Below are positions 53,483 to 61,423 of a stretch of 64,000 nucleotides of DNA, piece by piece. The stretch is from Aquimarina brevivitae (lineage in GTDB: Bacteria; Bacteroidota; Bacteroidia; Flavobacteriales; Flavobacteriaceae), in assembly GCF_004216895.1 (NCBI RefSeq), contig NZ_SGXE01000002.1, positions 1 to 64,000 on the forward strand, given 5' to 3'. Position 1 is the first letter of the stretch. Every line of letters starts with the position of its first letter. A model generated the notes under the pieces. It had not been told where the DNA came from, made no database searches, and saw only the letters and a program-made list of their open reading frames with translations. The position numbers were made by a program, and so were the translations under genes.

Positions 53483-55474
53483 ATGAGAACTACAAGAACG
53501 TTATCACGTTTTGTAACCCTTTTGTTTTTACTAGGTTTTAGTATACAATCCTTTAGTCAGGAGGAACAACTAATGGCCAAAGCTAAGGAACAATATGATC
53601 GATATGAGTACATTGACGCCCAGCAATCCTACTTACGGGTATTAGAAAAAGGTTACCGCAGTGCAGAATTGTTTAAAAATCTAGGGGACAGCTATTACTA
53701 CAATAGCCAATTCGCTGAAGCTCAAAAGTGGTACAAAGAATTAATAGAGTCTTATCCGAAGGAAGAGATAGAAGCCAATTACTTTTTTAAATACGCACAG
53801 TGTCTTAAATCGCAAGAAAAGTATGAAGAGGCAAATACCTATATGGAACAGTTTGCAACACGTACTGATAACGATCAACGTGCTAAGATTTATAGAGAGC
53901 ATCCTGATTATTTAGAGCGTATCGATTATCAATCTGGTAGGTATGATATGTATAATCTAGCTGTAAATACGGAATTTACAGATTATGGAGGCACCTTTTA
54001 CAACGATCAATATGTGGTTTTTGCATCTACCCGGGATACATTAATAACCAAAAGAATCATTGATGGTAGAACTAATGAAGCGTTTTTAGAGTTGTTTAAA
54101 GCGAACTACGATAAGAATTCAGGAGAACTCTTAGAGTATGAAAAAATGAGCAATGTACTTAACTCTAAGTTTCACGAATCTTCGCCAGCATTTACCAAAG
54201 ATGGCAATACCGTATATTTTACAAGAATTGGATATGGAGATGAGAAATATAAACGAAAAGGTACCAATATCCCTACGAACAGATTATTTGTTGCTACAAA
54301 AAATGAGTTAGGTGAATGGTCTGAGGCTAAGCCCCTACCAATCAATAAGGATGGCTTTTCCATGGCTCACCCTACGTTAAATTCAGCAGAAGATACGATG
54401 TATTTTGTTTCAGATATGCCCGGGGGAAAAGGAAATACGGATATCTATAAAGTTGCGATTAACCCGGATGGTACCTTCGGAACTCCAGAAAACTTAGGTG
54501 ATAGAATTAATACTGAAGGTAAGGAGACCTTCCCATTCGTTAGTGCAAGTGGAGACTTGTATTTTGCTTCTAATGGACACAGTGGGTTAGGAGGTTTAGA
54601 TGTATTTGTAACCAAACTTGAACCCGCCAATGATGAAGAGAAGCTGGTCATCAACGTAGGTAAACCGGTAAATAGTCCCAAAGATGATTTTGCCTATGTC
54701 ATTGACGAGGTAACACGTAGGGGATACGTATCCTCAAATCGTCCAGGTGGTAAAGGAGGCGATGATATATATAGCTTCTTAGAAACAGAAGAATTGCGTA
54801 AATTCTGTGAGATTACCATAAAAGGAGTTGTAAAAGATTCTCAGACAGAAGAGATTATTACTAATGCTAAGGTTACGGTTTTCGATGCTGAATATAATGT
54901 GATAGAAGTAATGCGTTCTGATCAAAATGGTGCGTATGAAACTACTGAAAAAATCGATTGCAGCGCTACCTACCATATTCGTATAGAAAAATTGGAATAT
55001 GGTATGGCAGAGATGCAATTGGACACACCGGATACTACTCAGGTTGTTGATCTTTCGGACTATAGAGAACTTCGTTTAGTCAGAGAAACAAGATTGATCC
55101 AACCAGGCGAAGATATTACAGAGCAGTTGGCCCTTAATACTGTTTATTTTAGTTTTGATAAGTATAAGATTAAAAACGAAGCGAAAGAAGCGTTGGATAA
55201 AGTGGTAGAAGCGATGAAGAAATATCCAGAAATGAATATTGAAATTCGAGCTCACACGGATAGTCGAGGACCTAAATCCTACAATTTAATGCTATCCAAA
55301 AAACGAGCTGAAGCCACTATGGAATATCTAATTAGTCAGGGAATAGCAGCGGAGCGATTAACAGCAGAAGGGTATGGAGAACAAAACATTATTAATAAAT
55401 GTGTTGATAATGTTCCTTGTTCGCAAGAAGAGCATCAACAAAACAGACGTAGTGAATTTATTATCATAAAGTAG
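53483..55474 (+). CDS. PorE-like OmpA-family protein (TPR, propeller, CRD, OmpA)
   Basis: The 663-residue exported protein (signal ends SIQSFSQ) has, in order: TPR repeats (about 25-150), a PD40-type beta-propeller (about 165-435; blades with SPAFTKDGNTVYFT, DTMYFVSDMPGGKGNTDIYK and GGKGGDDIYS), a carboxypeptidase-regulatory-like domain (about 445-530) and a C-terminal OmpA peptidoglycan-binding domain (about 555-663; IRAHTDSRGPKSYNLMLSKK). That is the layout of PorE of Porphyromonas gingivalis, which ties type IX secretion parts to the cell wall. Partnership with the preceding PorP/SprF gene is likely. Confidence 0.9.
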   Translation: MRTTRTLSRFVTLLFLLGFSIQSFSQEEQLMAKAKEQYDRYEYIDAQQSYLRVLEKGYRSAELFKNLGDSYYYNSQFAEAQKWYKELIESYPKEEIEANYFFKYAQCLKSQEKYEEANTYMEQFATRTDNDQRAKIYREHPDYLERIDYQSGRYDMYNLAVNTEFTDYGGTFYNDQYVVFASTRDTLITKRIIDGRTNEAFLELFKANYDKNSGELLEYEKMSNVLNSKFHESSPAFTKDGNTVYFTRIGYGDEKYKRKGTNIPTNRLFVATKNELGEWSEAKPLPINKDGFSMAHPTLNSAEDTMYFVSDMPGGKGNTDIYKVAINPDGTFGTPENLGDRINTEGKETFPFVSASGDLYFASNGHSGLGGLDVFVTKLEPANDEEKLVINVGKPVNSPKDDFAYVIDEVTRRGYVSSNRPGGKGGDDIYSFLETEELRKFCEITIKGVVKDSQTEEIITNAKVTVFDAEYNVIEVMRSDQNGAYETTEKIDCSATYHIRIEKLEYGMAEMQLDTPDTTQVVDLSDYRELRLVRETRLIQPGEDITEQLALNTVYFSFDKYKIKNEAKEALDKVVEAMKKYPEMNIEIRAHTDSRGPKSYNLMLSKKRAEATMEYLISQGIAAERLTAEGYGEQNIINKCVDNVPCSQEEHQQNRRSEFIIIK

Positions 55475-55517
55475 TTCATTGGTGATTCGCTCTTGTAATT
55501 GTTTACAATAGAAAAGT

Positions 55518-55546
55518 AAAAGCACCCGCGAAAGGGTGCTTTTTTC
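55518..55546 (+). terminator. Intrinsic terminator
   Basis: AAAGCACCC pairs with GGGTGCTTT over a GCGAAA loop, followed by a T run. It closes the PorP/PorE-like operon. Confidence 0.88.
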
Positions 55547-55616
55547 TTAAATAAAAATTAATAAAAAGGGCGATTAGCTGATAAATTGCTATGATTTTGT
55601 AATTTTGGTGACTTAT

Positions 55617-56153
55617 ATGGAAGAAGAAAAAGTTATCCTCGTAAACGAAAAAGATGAGCAGATAGGCTTAATGCCAAAGATGGAAGCTCACGAAAAAGCC
55701 TTACTTCATAGAGCATTTTCAGTATTTGTGTTCAACGCTAAAAATGAACTGATGATTCAGCAACGTGCAATGCATAAGTATCACTCACCTGGCTTATGGA
55801 CCAATACCTGTTGTAGTCATCAGAGAGAAGGAGAGTCCAATATTGCTGCAGGGATGCGTAGATTGCAAGAAGAAATGGGATTTACTACTGCTCTTAAAGA
55901 AACCATTTCATTTATTTACAAAGCTCCTTTTGATAACGGGCTAACAGAACACGAGTTTGATCACATCCTTATAGGGTATTATGATGCGGATCCCTATATC
56001 AACCCTGATGAAGTAGCCGCTTGGAAGTGGATGTCATTAGAAGATCTCAAAAAAGATATGAACGATCATCCAGAGGTTTATACGGCTTGGTTTAAGATAA
56101 TTTTTGATAAATTTTACGCCCATATTTCTAGTTATGAGAATCAAAGCTTGTAG
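55617..56153 (+). CDS. idi: Isopentenyl-diphosphate delta-isomerase, type I
   Basis: The 178-residue Nudix-fold enzyme interconverts IPP and DMAPP for isoprenoid synthesis. Landmarks are the active Cys in WTNTCCSHQREGES, the Nudix-like RLQEEMGF and the metal-site EHEFDHILIG. ATG 55617 is chosen; TTG 55605 and GTG 55608 are in frame but overlap a TAATTTTG -7 box (55600-55607). The last 20 bp overlap queD, so the genes are coupled. Confidence 0.93.
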   Translation: MEEEKVILVNEKDEQIGLMPKMEAHEKALLHRAFSVFVFNAKNELMIQQRAMHKYHSPGLWTNTCCSHQREGESNIAAGMRRLQEEMGFTTALKETISFIYKAPFDNGLTEHEFDHILIGYYDADPYINPDEVAAWKWMSLEDLKKDMNDHPEVYTAWFKIIFDKFYAHISSYENQSL

Positions 56154-56544
56154 AAAGGCACATTTTAATGCCGCACACCGATTATACAGATCAGACTGGA
56201 GCGATGAAAAAAACGCAGAGATATTTGGTAAATGTAGCAATCCACACTATCACGGTCATAACTATGAATTGATTGTAGCTCTTACCGGTGAAATAGATCC
56301 CGAAACAGGCTACTTAATCGATTTAAAAATTTTAAAAGACCATATCAAAACAGAGGTTGAAGATTATATGGATCACAAAAATCTTAATGAAGAGGTTGAA
56401 GAGTTCAAGAAATTAAACCCTACCGTAGAAAACATTGCTGTGGTTATTTTCAATAGGTTAAGAGCAAAGCTTGACACCAAATACGATATTGAGATTACGT
56501 TATACGAAACTCCCAGAAATTTTGTGATATATAAAGGAGAATAA
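56134..56544 (+). CDS. queD: 6-carboxytetrahydropterin / 6-pyruvoyltetrahydropterin synthase family
   Basis: The 136-residue enzyme has the zinc His in AHFNAAHRL and PHYHGHNY, the catalytic Cys in FGKCSNPH, and ETPRNFVIYKG at the end. It converts dihydroneopterin triphosphate to carboxy- or pyruvoyl-tetrahydropterin. QueD (queuosine route) is the likelier role in bacteria, but sequence alone does not settle it against a PTPS role. ATG 56134 lies inside the idi end; the following bcp gene begins 2 bp after its stop. Confidence 0.82.
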   Translation: MRIKACRKAHFNAAHRLYRSDWSDEKNAEIFGKCSNPHYHGHNYELIVALTGEIDPETGYLIDLKILKDHIKTEVEDYMDHKNLNEEVEEFKKLNPTVENIAVVIFNRLRAKLDTKYDIEITLYETPRNFVIYKGE

Positions 56545-56546
56545 GG

Positions 56547-57008
56547 ATGAGTTTACAAGAAGGAGATAAGGTTGATCATTTTAGTTGTAAAGATGATAAT
56601 GGAGCTACTTTTGAAAGTACGTCCTTGTTAGGTAAAAAAGTAGCTGTAGTCTATTTTTATCCAAAAAATTTTACACCCGGATGTACTAAAGAAGCCTGCG
56701 ACTTTAGAGATCATTATACAGAATTTAAGGAGTTAGGCGCTGAGGTTATTGCTGTAAGTTCAGATAGTGCATCTTCTCATCAAAAATTTAAAACTAAATA
56801 TAGATTACCATTTATATTTTTAGCAGATAAAGACGGTCAATTACGAAAGTTATTTGGAGTAAAATCATCTTTATTAGGTCTATTACCAGGTCGAGAAACT
56901 TTTGTAATAGATAAAAATGGTGTGTTGCGTTATCGATTTAATAGTCTTAATGCTTCCAAGCATATGAGCAAAGCACTTAGTGTTGTAAAACAAATTGCAG
57001 ATGAATAA
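56547..57008 (+). CDS. bcp: Thioredoxin-dependent peroxiredoxin (Bcp type)
   Basis: The 153-residue peroxiredoxin has the peroxidatic Cys in FYPKNFTPGCTKEACDF and a likely resolving Cys five residues later, the atypical 2-Cys arrangement of BCP/PrxQ. It reduces hydroperoxides with thioredoxin. It lies in a tight run: 2 bp after queD, and its stop overlaps the manA start by 8 bp. Confidence 0.93.
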   Translation: MSLQEGDKVDHFSCKDDNGATFESTSLLGKKVAVVYFYPKNFTPGCTKEACDFRDHYTEFKELGAEVIAVSSDSASSHQKFKTKYRLPFIFLADKDGQLRKLFGVKSSLLGLLPGRETFVIDKNGVLRYRFNSLNASKHMSKALSVVKQIADE

Positions 57009-57978
57009 TCCTAAATTATCCATATTGCAATTTGAACCAATTTTTAAACAAAAAATTTGGGGCGGTTCTAAACTTCAAGATTATCTAAATAAATCAGTTA
57101 CTGATACCAATGTAGGAGAAAGTTGGGAGATTAGCGATGTAGATGATGCTATGTCCGTAGTGTCAAACGGGTTGCATAAAGGCAAAACATTACGTTCATT
57201 AATAGCGCTTTATGGAGCTGATTTGGTTGGGTATAAAAACAGTAAGCGATTTGGTGCAGCCTTCCCGCTGCTGATCAAGTTTATAGATGCTAAGGAAAAC
57301 CTATCTGTACAATTGCATCCTGGAGATACAATTGCAAAAGCAAAACATAACTCCCTGGGTAAAACTGAAATGTGGCATATTGTGCAGGCAGATAAAGATG
57401 CAGAGATTATTATTGGCTTTAATAAAGAGATATCCGAAGCTGAGTATAAACAAAGAGTATCAGAAGGGACGATTGCTGAAGTTTTAAATCGCGAAAAAGT
57501 TGCTGCAGGAGATACTTTTTTTGTCTACGCAGGTTTAATACACGCTATTGGGGCAGGAGTGGTATTGGCAGAAATACAACAAACCAGTGATATAACCTAT
57601 AGAATATACGATTGGGATAGACAAGATAAAGACGGTAATTATAGAGCGCTTCATCAAAAAGAGGCTCTTGACGCTATTGATTTTGATTCAACTCAACCTT
57701 ATAAAATTGATCAGGTAGAGACACAAAATCAATTGACTAACTTGGTTCGTTGTGATCATTTTATCACAAATACTATACATATTACCAAAGCACAATGTAT
57801 TTCGCATCTAGGGCTGGATTCATTTGTGATTTATATGTGTGTAGAAGGAGTTGTGAAAGTTAAGGATGGTGAAGAATCGATTGCTTTACACATGGGAAAT
57901 ACTATTTTAGTTCCCGCGTGTATAGAGGATATAGAAATAGTTGACGGAAACGGAAAATTATTACAGGTTTATATATAA
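57001..57978 (+). CDS. manA: Mannose-6-phosphate isomerase, class I
   Basis: This 325-residue cupin enzyme interconverts mannose-6-P and fructose-6-P. Landmarks are the N-terminal FEPIFKQKIWGGSKLQDYLN, zinc ligands in NLSVQLHPGD and GKTEMWHIV, and the core FVYAGLIHAIGAGVVLAEIQ. The ATG at 57001 is preferred to a TTG two codons earlier. Overlap with bcp implies coupled translation. It feeds GDP-mannose and surface-glycan synthesis. Confidence 0.92.
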   Translation: MNNPKLSILQFEPIFKQKIWGGSKLQDYLNKSVTDTNVGESWEISDVDDAMSVVSNGLHKGKTLRSLIALYGADLVGYKNSKRFGAAFPLLIKFIDAKENLSVQLHPGDTIAKAKHNSLGKTEMWHIVQADKDAEIIIGFNKEISEAEYKQRVSEGTIAEVLNREKVAAGDTFFVYAGLIHAIGAGVVLAEIQQTSDITYRIYDWDRQDKDGNYRALHQKEALDAIDFDSTQPYKIDQVETQNQLTNLVRCDHFITNTIHITKAQCISHLGLDSFVIYMCVEGVVKVKDGEESIALHMGNTILVPACIEDIEIVDGNGKLLQVYI

Positions 57979-58011
57979 ATTTACGGCGAAATAGCATATA
58001 AAAATTGAATT

Positions 58012-58278
58012 ATGGCAAATAGGAGAGATTTAAAGAAAGATATCAATTATGTACTTGGTGATATCATAGAAGAAGTATATGTTCGAGGCTTAGAAAATCC
58101 AGATAAAGATTCAAAAAAAGGTGAGGCGATTATTGATGAAGCTATAGCCACTTTTGATGATCTTATGGAGCGTGTTAATAAAAGAGGTATCGAAAATGCT
58201 TCTAAGCACTTCAAACAAATCAGAACAGATTTAGAAGATAAAGGCAACGCTCTTTTAGAGAAAGTAAATAAACTATAA
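58012..58278 (+). CDS. Conserved small protein of unknown function
   Basis: This 88-residue, highly charged, all-helical protein has no signal peptide. It has MANRRDLKKDINYVLGDIIE, an AIATFDDLMERVNKRGI middle, and ends ALLEKVNKL. Similar proteins occur widely in Flavobacteriia, but I know of no function. It lies 33 bp after manA on the same strand and may be the last gene of that run; a tRNA-Thr promoter begins just after it. Confidence 0.8.
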   Translation: MANRRDLKKDINYVLGDIIEEVYVRGLENPDKDSKKGEAIIDEAIATFDDLMERVNKRGIENASKHFKQIRTDLEDKGNALLEKVNKL

Positions 58279-58295
58279 TTTTTAATTAAAAAGTA

Positions 58296-58326
58296 TTTGC
58301 AAATATCAATTAAGAAATTATATTTG
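58296..58326 (+). promoter_or_regulatory. Promoter of the second tRNA-Thr
   Basis: TTTG at 58296-58299 and TATATTTG at 58319-58326, 19 bp apart, match the Bacteroidota promoter; the tRNA starts 11 bp later. Confidence 0.7.
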
Positions 58327-58336
58327 CACCGCTTTT

Positions 58337-58410
58337 GCCGATATAGCTCAGCTGGCTAGAGCAGCTGATTTGTAATCAGCAGGTCGTGGGTTCGAGTCCC
58401 TCTATCGGCT
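58337..58410 (+). tRNA. tRNA-Thr (anticodon TGT), second copy
   Basis: The 74-nt tRNA is base-for-base identical to the copy at 36688-36761, including loop TTTGTAA. Its 3' end and terminator are partly repeated at 58511-58572. Confidence 0.97.
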
Positions 58411-58572
58411 CTTTAATTAAAAATCCTGATTTCTAGATGAAGTCAGGATTTTTTTATGGAATATATTTATTTGTAAGGTACGAGAAGCCTGTTCTGAGCG
58501 CAGTCGAAGAGAGTCCCTCTATCGGTTCTTTAATTAATACTCCTGATTATATCTAGAAGTCAGGATTTTTTT
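58394..58572 (+). repeat. Direct repeat of the tRNA-Thr 3' end and terminator (117-bp period)
   Basis: 58394-58420 (GAGTCCCTCTATCGG, then CTCTTTAATTAA) recurs at 58511-58537 with one change. The terminator that follows (ATCCTGA...TCAGGAT plus T7, 58423-58455) recurs in altered form at 58541-58572. The 55-60 bp between contain CTGAGCGCAGTCGAAG, wording I know from dispersed repeats of marine flavobacteria. Confidence 0.75.
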
Positions 58573-58603
58573 ATTGTGCAAAACTAAAGATAAATTAAAT
58601 CAA

Positions 58604-58637
58604 AAAACGTCTCAAGTATTGTGACTCAAGACGTTTT
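58604..58637 (-). terminator. Terminator of the small peptide gene
   Basis: AAAACGTCT (58604-58612) pairs with AGACGTTTT (58629-58637); on the minus strand T residues follow. It lies 23 bp past the stop at 58660. Confidence 0.6.
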
Positions 58638-58659
58638 ATAGTTGTTAAGTAGCTTTTAA

Positions 58660-58875
58660 TTAAGCACAGCAATCGGTTGCTTTATGATAAGAGCATCCCG
58701 ATTGATATTGACCTCCACACCTTGGATTATTTAAAGCTAAATGAGTAGTGGTGCAACACTCCAGTAAAGGATTACAGCATAAAAAAATACCAGGTGGGCG
58801 TCCTCCAATAATTGTTTGTTGATCTCCCTTTTTAATTCTTTGAGTACCTTTTAGGTTTAAGATGTTTTTTAACAT
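58660..58875 (-). CDS. Double-glycine-leader, cysteine-rich peptide (RiPP or bacteriocin-like precursor)
   Basis: The 71-residue peptide has a leader typical of flavobacterial GG-type precursors (MLKNILNLKG, then TQRIKKGDQQTIIGG, cleavage expected after Gly25). The predicted core of 46 residues has eight cysteines at 33, 34, 40, 41, 53, 61, 69 and 70, in a CC...CC...C...C...CC pattern, with several Thr and Ser. The leader would be cut by a C39-peptidase ABC exporter. No exporter or modifying enzyme is encoded nearby, so processing would rely on genes elsewhere. It has a terminator and a 266-bp gene-free upstream region. A disulfide-rich secreted peptide is equally possible. Confidence 0.65.
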   Translation of the reverse strand: MLKNILNLKGTQRIKKGDQQTIIGGRPPGIFLCCNPLLECCTTTHLALNNPRCGGQYQSGCSYHKATDCCA

Positions 58876-59141
58876 GATTATTAGGTTTTAATTCAAAAGG
58901 AAATTACGGTATTATTTACATAAAAAATTATGGCTTAACCGCAATTAACAACTATTAACCAGCTGAATGGTAAATCCTAAATCTTAGGAGCATTATTGAG
59001 AAAATTATGTGTGATGGATGTTTAAAATAGTTGACAGGAATAACTATCTAATAATCATTCGTAAGATTAGTTAGCTTTTTTAAATCTGAAAAGAGAATAT
59101 AGCTACACCTCAACCCATACTTAACAGTATAGTGTTGCCGT

Positions 59142-59906
59142 TTACATACTTTGTAAGGTATCAACAACTTTATCCTTTGCTTCTGGTTGCTTTTTTTCAA
59201 TAGCTTTACGCTCGGCAACAAAGTCAATGAGTTGTTTGCCGTACATTGATTTTTTAACCTTAGGAGTGAGTTTATCAACTACAGTATCCAAATATTTCAC
59301 ATTGGCATCAAAGACTTCAAGAAGCGTAACATAAGGGGCCACTTCTAAATCTTTATTGTTTACTGCAAAATTGATGGTGTATAAATATTTTGACTTGATT
59401 AATTTTTTATATTCCTTCTCCAAAGCCATAAGCTTAATCTGATCGTTTTGCTTTTGCGCTTCATAATTCTCCTTAATCAATCTTAAATTACGATCATTAA
59501 AGCGACGTAAGATTGCTTTATACTCTTGGAGCTGGTTAGTGTTTTTGCCCCCGGTGATCTTAGCATCTCTCTCAAAATCATTAAGCGTGGTTACTATATT
59601 TATTGTCCCTTTTTCAGCAAAAAAGTCAATACGATCATTATGTGGAGCGTTGTCATTTTTGTCTAAATACAAATAGTGAATTTCTGGCTCAGTGATCGTA
59701 GAGTAGAGGGTAAAATTTGGATCACCGTCAACGATCAAGGAATCTACTGTAGTTAAGGTGCTGTCTTCAATTTTTTGTAAATACAGGGTTCCCTGTTTTA
59801 AACCTTTGATGGTACCAGTGACGGTAACGTTTCCTTCTTTCTTTTTTGAAGAAGTACAGGCTGCGATAAACAGCACTACGGAGATATAAATAACTAAATT
59901 TTTCAC
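59142..59906 (-). CDS. DUF4369-type lipoprotein
   Basis: This 254-residue lipoprotein starts at GTG (MKNLVIYISVVLFIAAC; Cys17). The N-terminal half (VTVTGTIKGLKQGTLYLQKI, then DSLIVDGDPNFTLYSTITEP) is the beta-sandwich DUF4369 usually found at the front of TlpA-like thiol-disulfide proteins. Here no CxxC thioredoxin domain follows; the second half is Lys-rich helices. It is therefore a stand-alone variant. Location is the periplasmic face of a membrane; function unknown. No close operon partner. Confidence 0.75.
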   Translation of the reverse strand: MKNLVIYISVVLFIAACTSSKKKEGNVTVTGTIKGLKQGTLYLQKIEDSTLTTVDSLIVDGDPNFTLYSTITEPEIHYLYLDKNDNAPHNDRIDFFAEKGTINIVTTLNDFERDAKITGGKNTNQLQEYKAILRRFNDRNLRLIKENYEAQKQNDQIKLMALEKEYKKLIKSKYLYTINFAVNNKDLEVAPYVTLLEVFDANVKYLDTVVDKLTPKVKKSMYGKQLIDFVAERKAIEKKQPEAKDKVVDTLQSM

Positions 59907-60055
59907 GTATTACTTTGATTTAAACTCGTAAATATCATTCTGTATGACAATGCTATCTATAGGTGTCAAAACGGCTACAAATATGCATATTTTTTGGCGT
60001 TTACTGATGAATAGCGATGATTCTATTTAAAAAATTGTCAACAATTTACAATTTC

Positions 60056-61360
60056 TTATGAGCCTGAAGCTACTTGCATTAATATCGTACAGAAAATCGC
60101 CCCATAGGTTCCCACAACATAGCCAAATACGGCGAGCAGCACTCCTACTGTGGTTAGTGATGGATGAAAGGCTGCAGCAACTACAGGTGCAGAGGCAGCG
60201 CCACCAACGTTAGCTTGACTACCTACTGCCATAAAAAAGTAAGGCGCTTTAATCAATTTAGCAACTAAAATGAGCAAACCGGCGTGGATGGACATCCATA
60301 CCAAGCCAATAGCGATTAAACCTGGGTTTTCCAATACCATACCTAAATCCATCTTCATACCAATGGTGGCTACTAAAATATAAATGAATATACTTCCTAT
60401 TTTACTAGCACCTGCACCTTCATAATTTTTAGCTTTGGTGTAGGATAAAAGAATACCTATTGCCGTGGCTATCGTAATCATCCAAAAAAATTGCGAGGTA
60501 AAGGAGGATAATGAAGAGCTTTTATCATTAAAGCTTTCAAAATTGGAGGATAAAAACGAAGAAATACCATTGGCACCCCAATGGGCAATACCGACAGCTA
60601 CAAACGCTATGGAAATCATGATCATATAATCAGTAAGAGATGGGTTGCGGGTAATTTTTTCAGAAAATCCGGATACTTTTTGTTTTAAAGCTTCTATTGC
60701 AGAATTGTCTGCTTTTAACCAACGATCAATCCTATTACTCTTACCAATTCCAATCAATAAAATTGCCATCCATAAATTGGCTACAACAATATCAACAAGC
60801 ACCATTCCTCCGTATTTGTCTGGATTATATTTATAAATCTCTAACATCGCTGCTTGGTTGGCTCCTCCACCAATCCAGCTACCAGCTAAGGTAGCTAATC
60901 CACGCCACACCGCGTCAAAACCAGCACCTCCAACAGTTTCAGGAGATACGGTGGCAATCAACAATATAGCTAAGGGGCCGCCTATGATGATTCCAAGAGT
61001 ACCTGTTAGAAACATAATCAGTGCTTTAGGTCCTAAATTAAAGATTCCTTTAAGGTCAATACTAAGGGTCATTAAGACTAGAGACGCCGGTAATAAATAG
61101 CGGCTTGCTACATAATATACATTCGACGATTTTTCGATAGTTTCTCCATCCGTATTTATTTCTTCCCAATGTGGTGCTATGATACCTAACGAATTAAAGA
61201 TAGCGGGTAACAAGTAGCATAATAATAAGGCAGGAACAAATTTGTAAAACGTTTTCCAAAATGGAGTTTGTAATTTTGCGGTGTAAAATACCAGGCCTAG
61301 GCAAAGTAATAAGATGCCAAAAACAATAGTATCGTCAGTGAAATAAGGAATAGTATTCAT
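60056..61360 (-). CDS. DUF819 family membrane protein
   Basis: This 434-residue polytopic protein with about 11-12 helices matches DUF819 (YjcL-like). The GSWIGGGANQAAMLEIY block (about residue 160) and PYFFMAVGSQANVGGAASAP (about 385) are characteristic repeats of a transporter-like inverted-topology fold. The substrate is unknown. ATG 61360 (MNTIPYFTDD) is preferred to the upstream in-frame 61402. It lies 63 bp after the M61 peptidase gene on the same strand and may be cotranscribed. Confidence 0.85.
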   Translation of the reverse strand: MNTIPYFTDDTIVFGILLLCLGLVFYTAKLQTPFWKTFYKFVPALLLCYLLPAIFNSLGIIAPHWEEINTDGETIEKSSNVYYVASRYLLPASLVLMTLSIDLKGIFNLGPKALIMFLTGTLGIIIGGPLAILLIATVSPETVGGAGFDAVWRGLATLAGSWIGGGANQAAMLEIYKYNPDKYGGMVLVDIVVANLWMAILLIGIGKSNRIDRWLKADNSAIEALKQKVSGFSEKITRNPSLTDYMIMISIAFVAVGIAHWGANGISSFLSSNFESFNDKSSSLSSFTSQFFWMITIATAIGILLSYTKAKNYEGAGASKIGSIFIYILVATIGMKMDLGMVLENPGLIAIGLVWMSIHAGLLILVAKLIKAPYFFMAVGSQANVGGAASAPVVAAAFHPSLTTVGVLLAVFGYVVGTYGAIFCTILMQVASGS

Positions 61361-61423
61361 GTGTACTTTTATTGAGCTTTGCAGATGCGCTGCAAAATAC
61401 AATTTTTAAATTTAGATCAAACT

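Noticed and set aside
58511-58537. A third tRNA-Thr gene
   Set aside because: Only the 3' end is present; D-arm and anticodon arm are missing, so it is a duplication scar.
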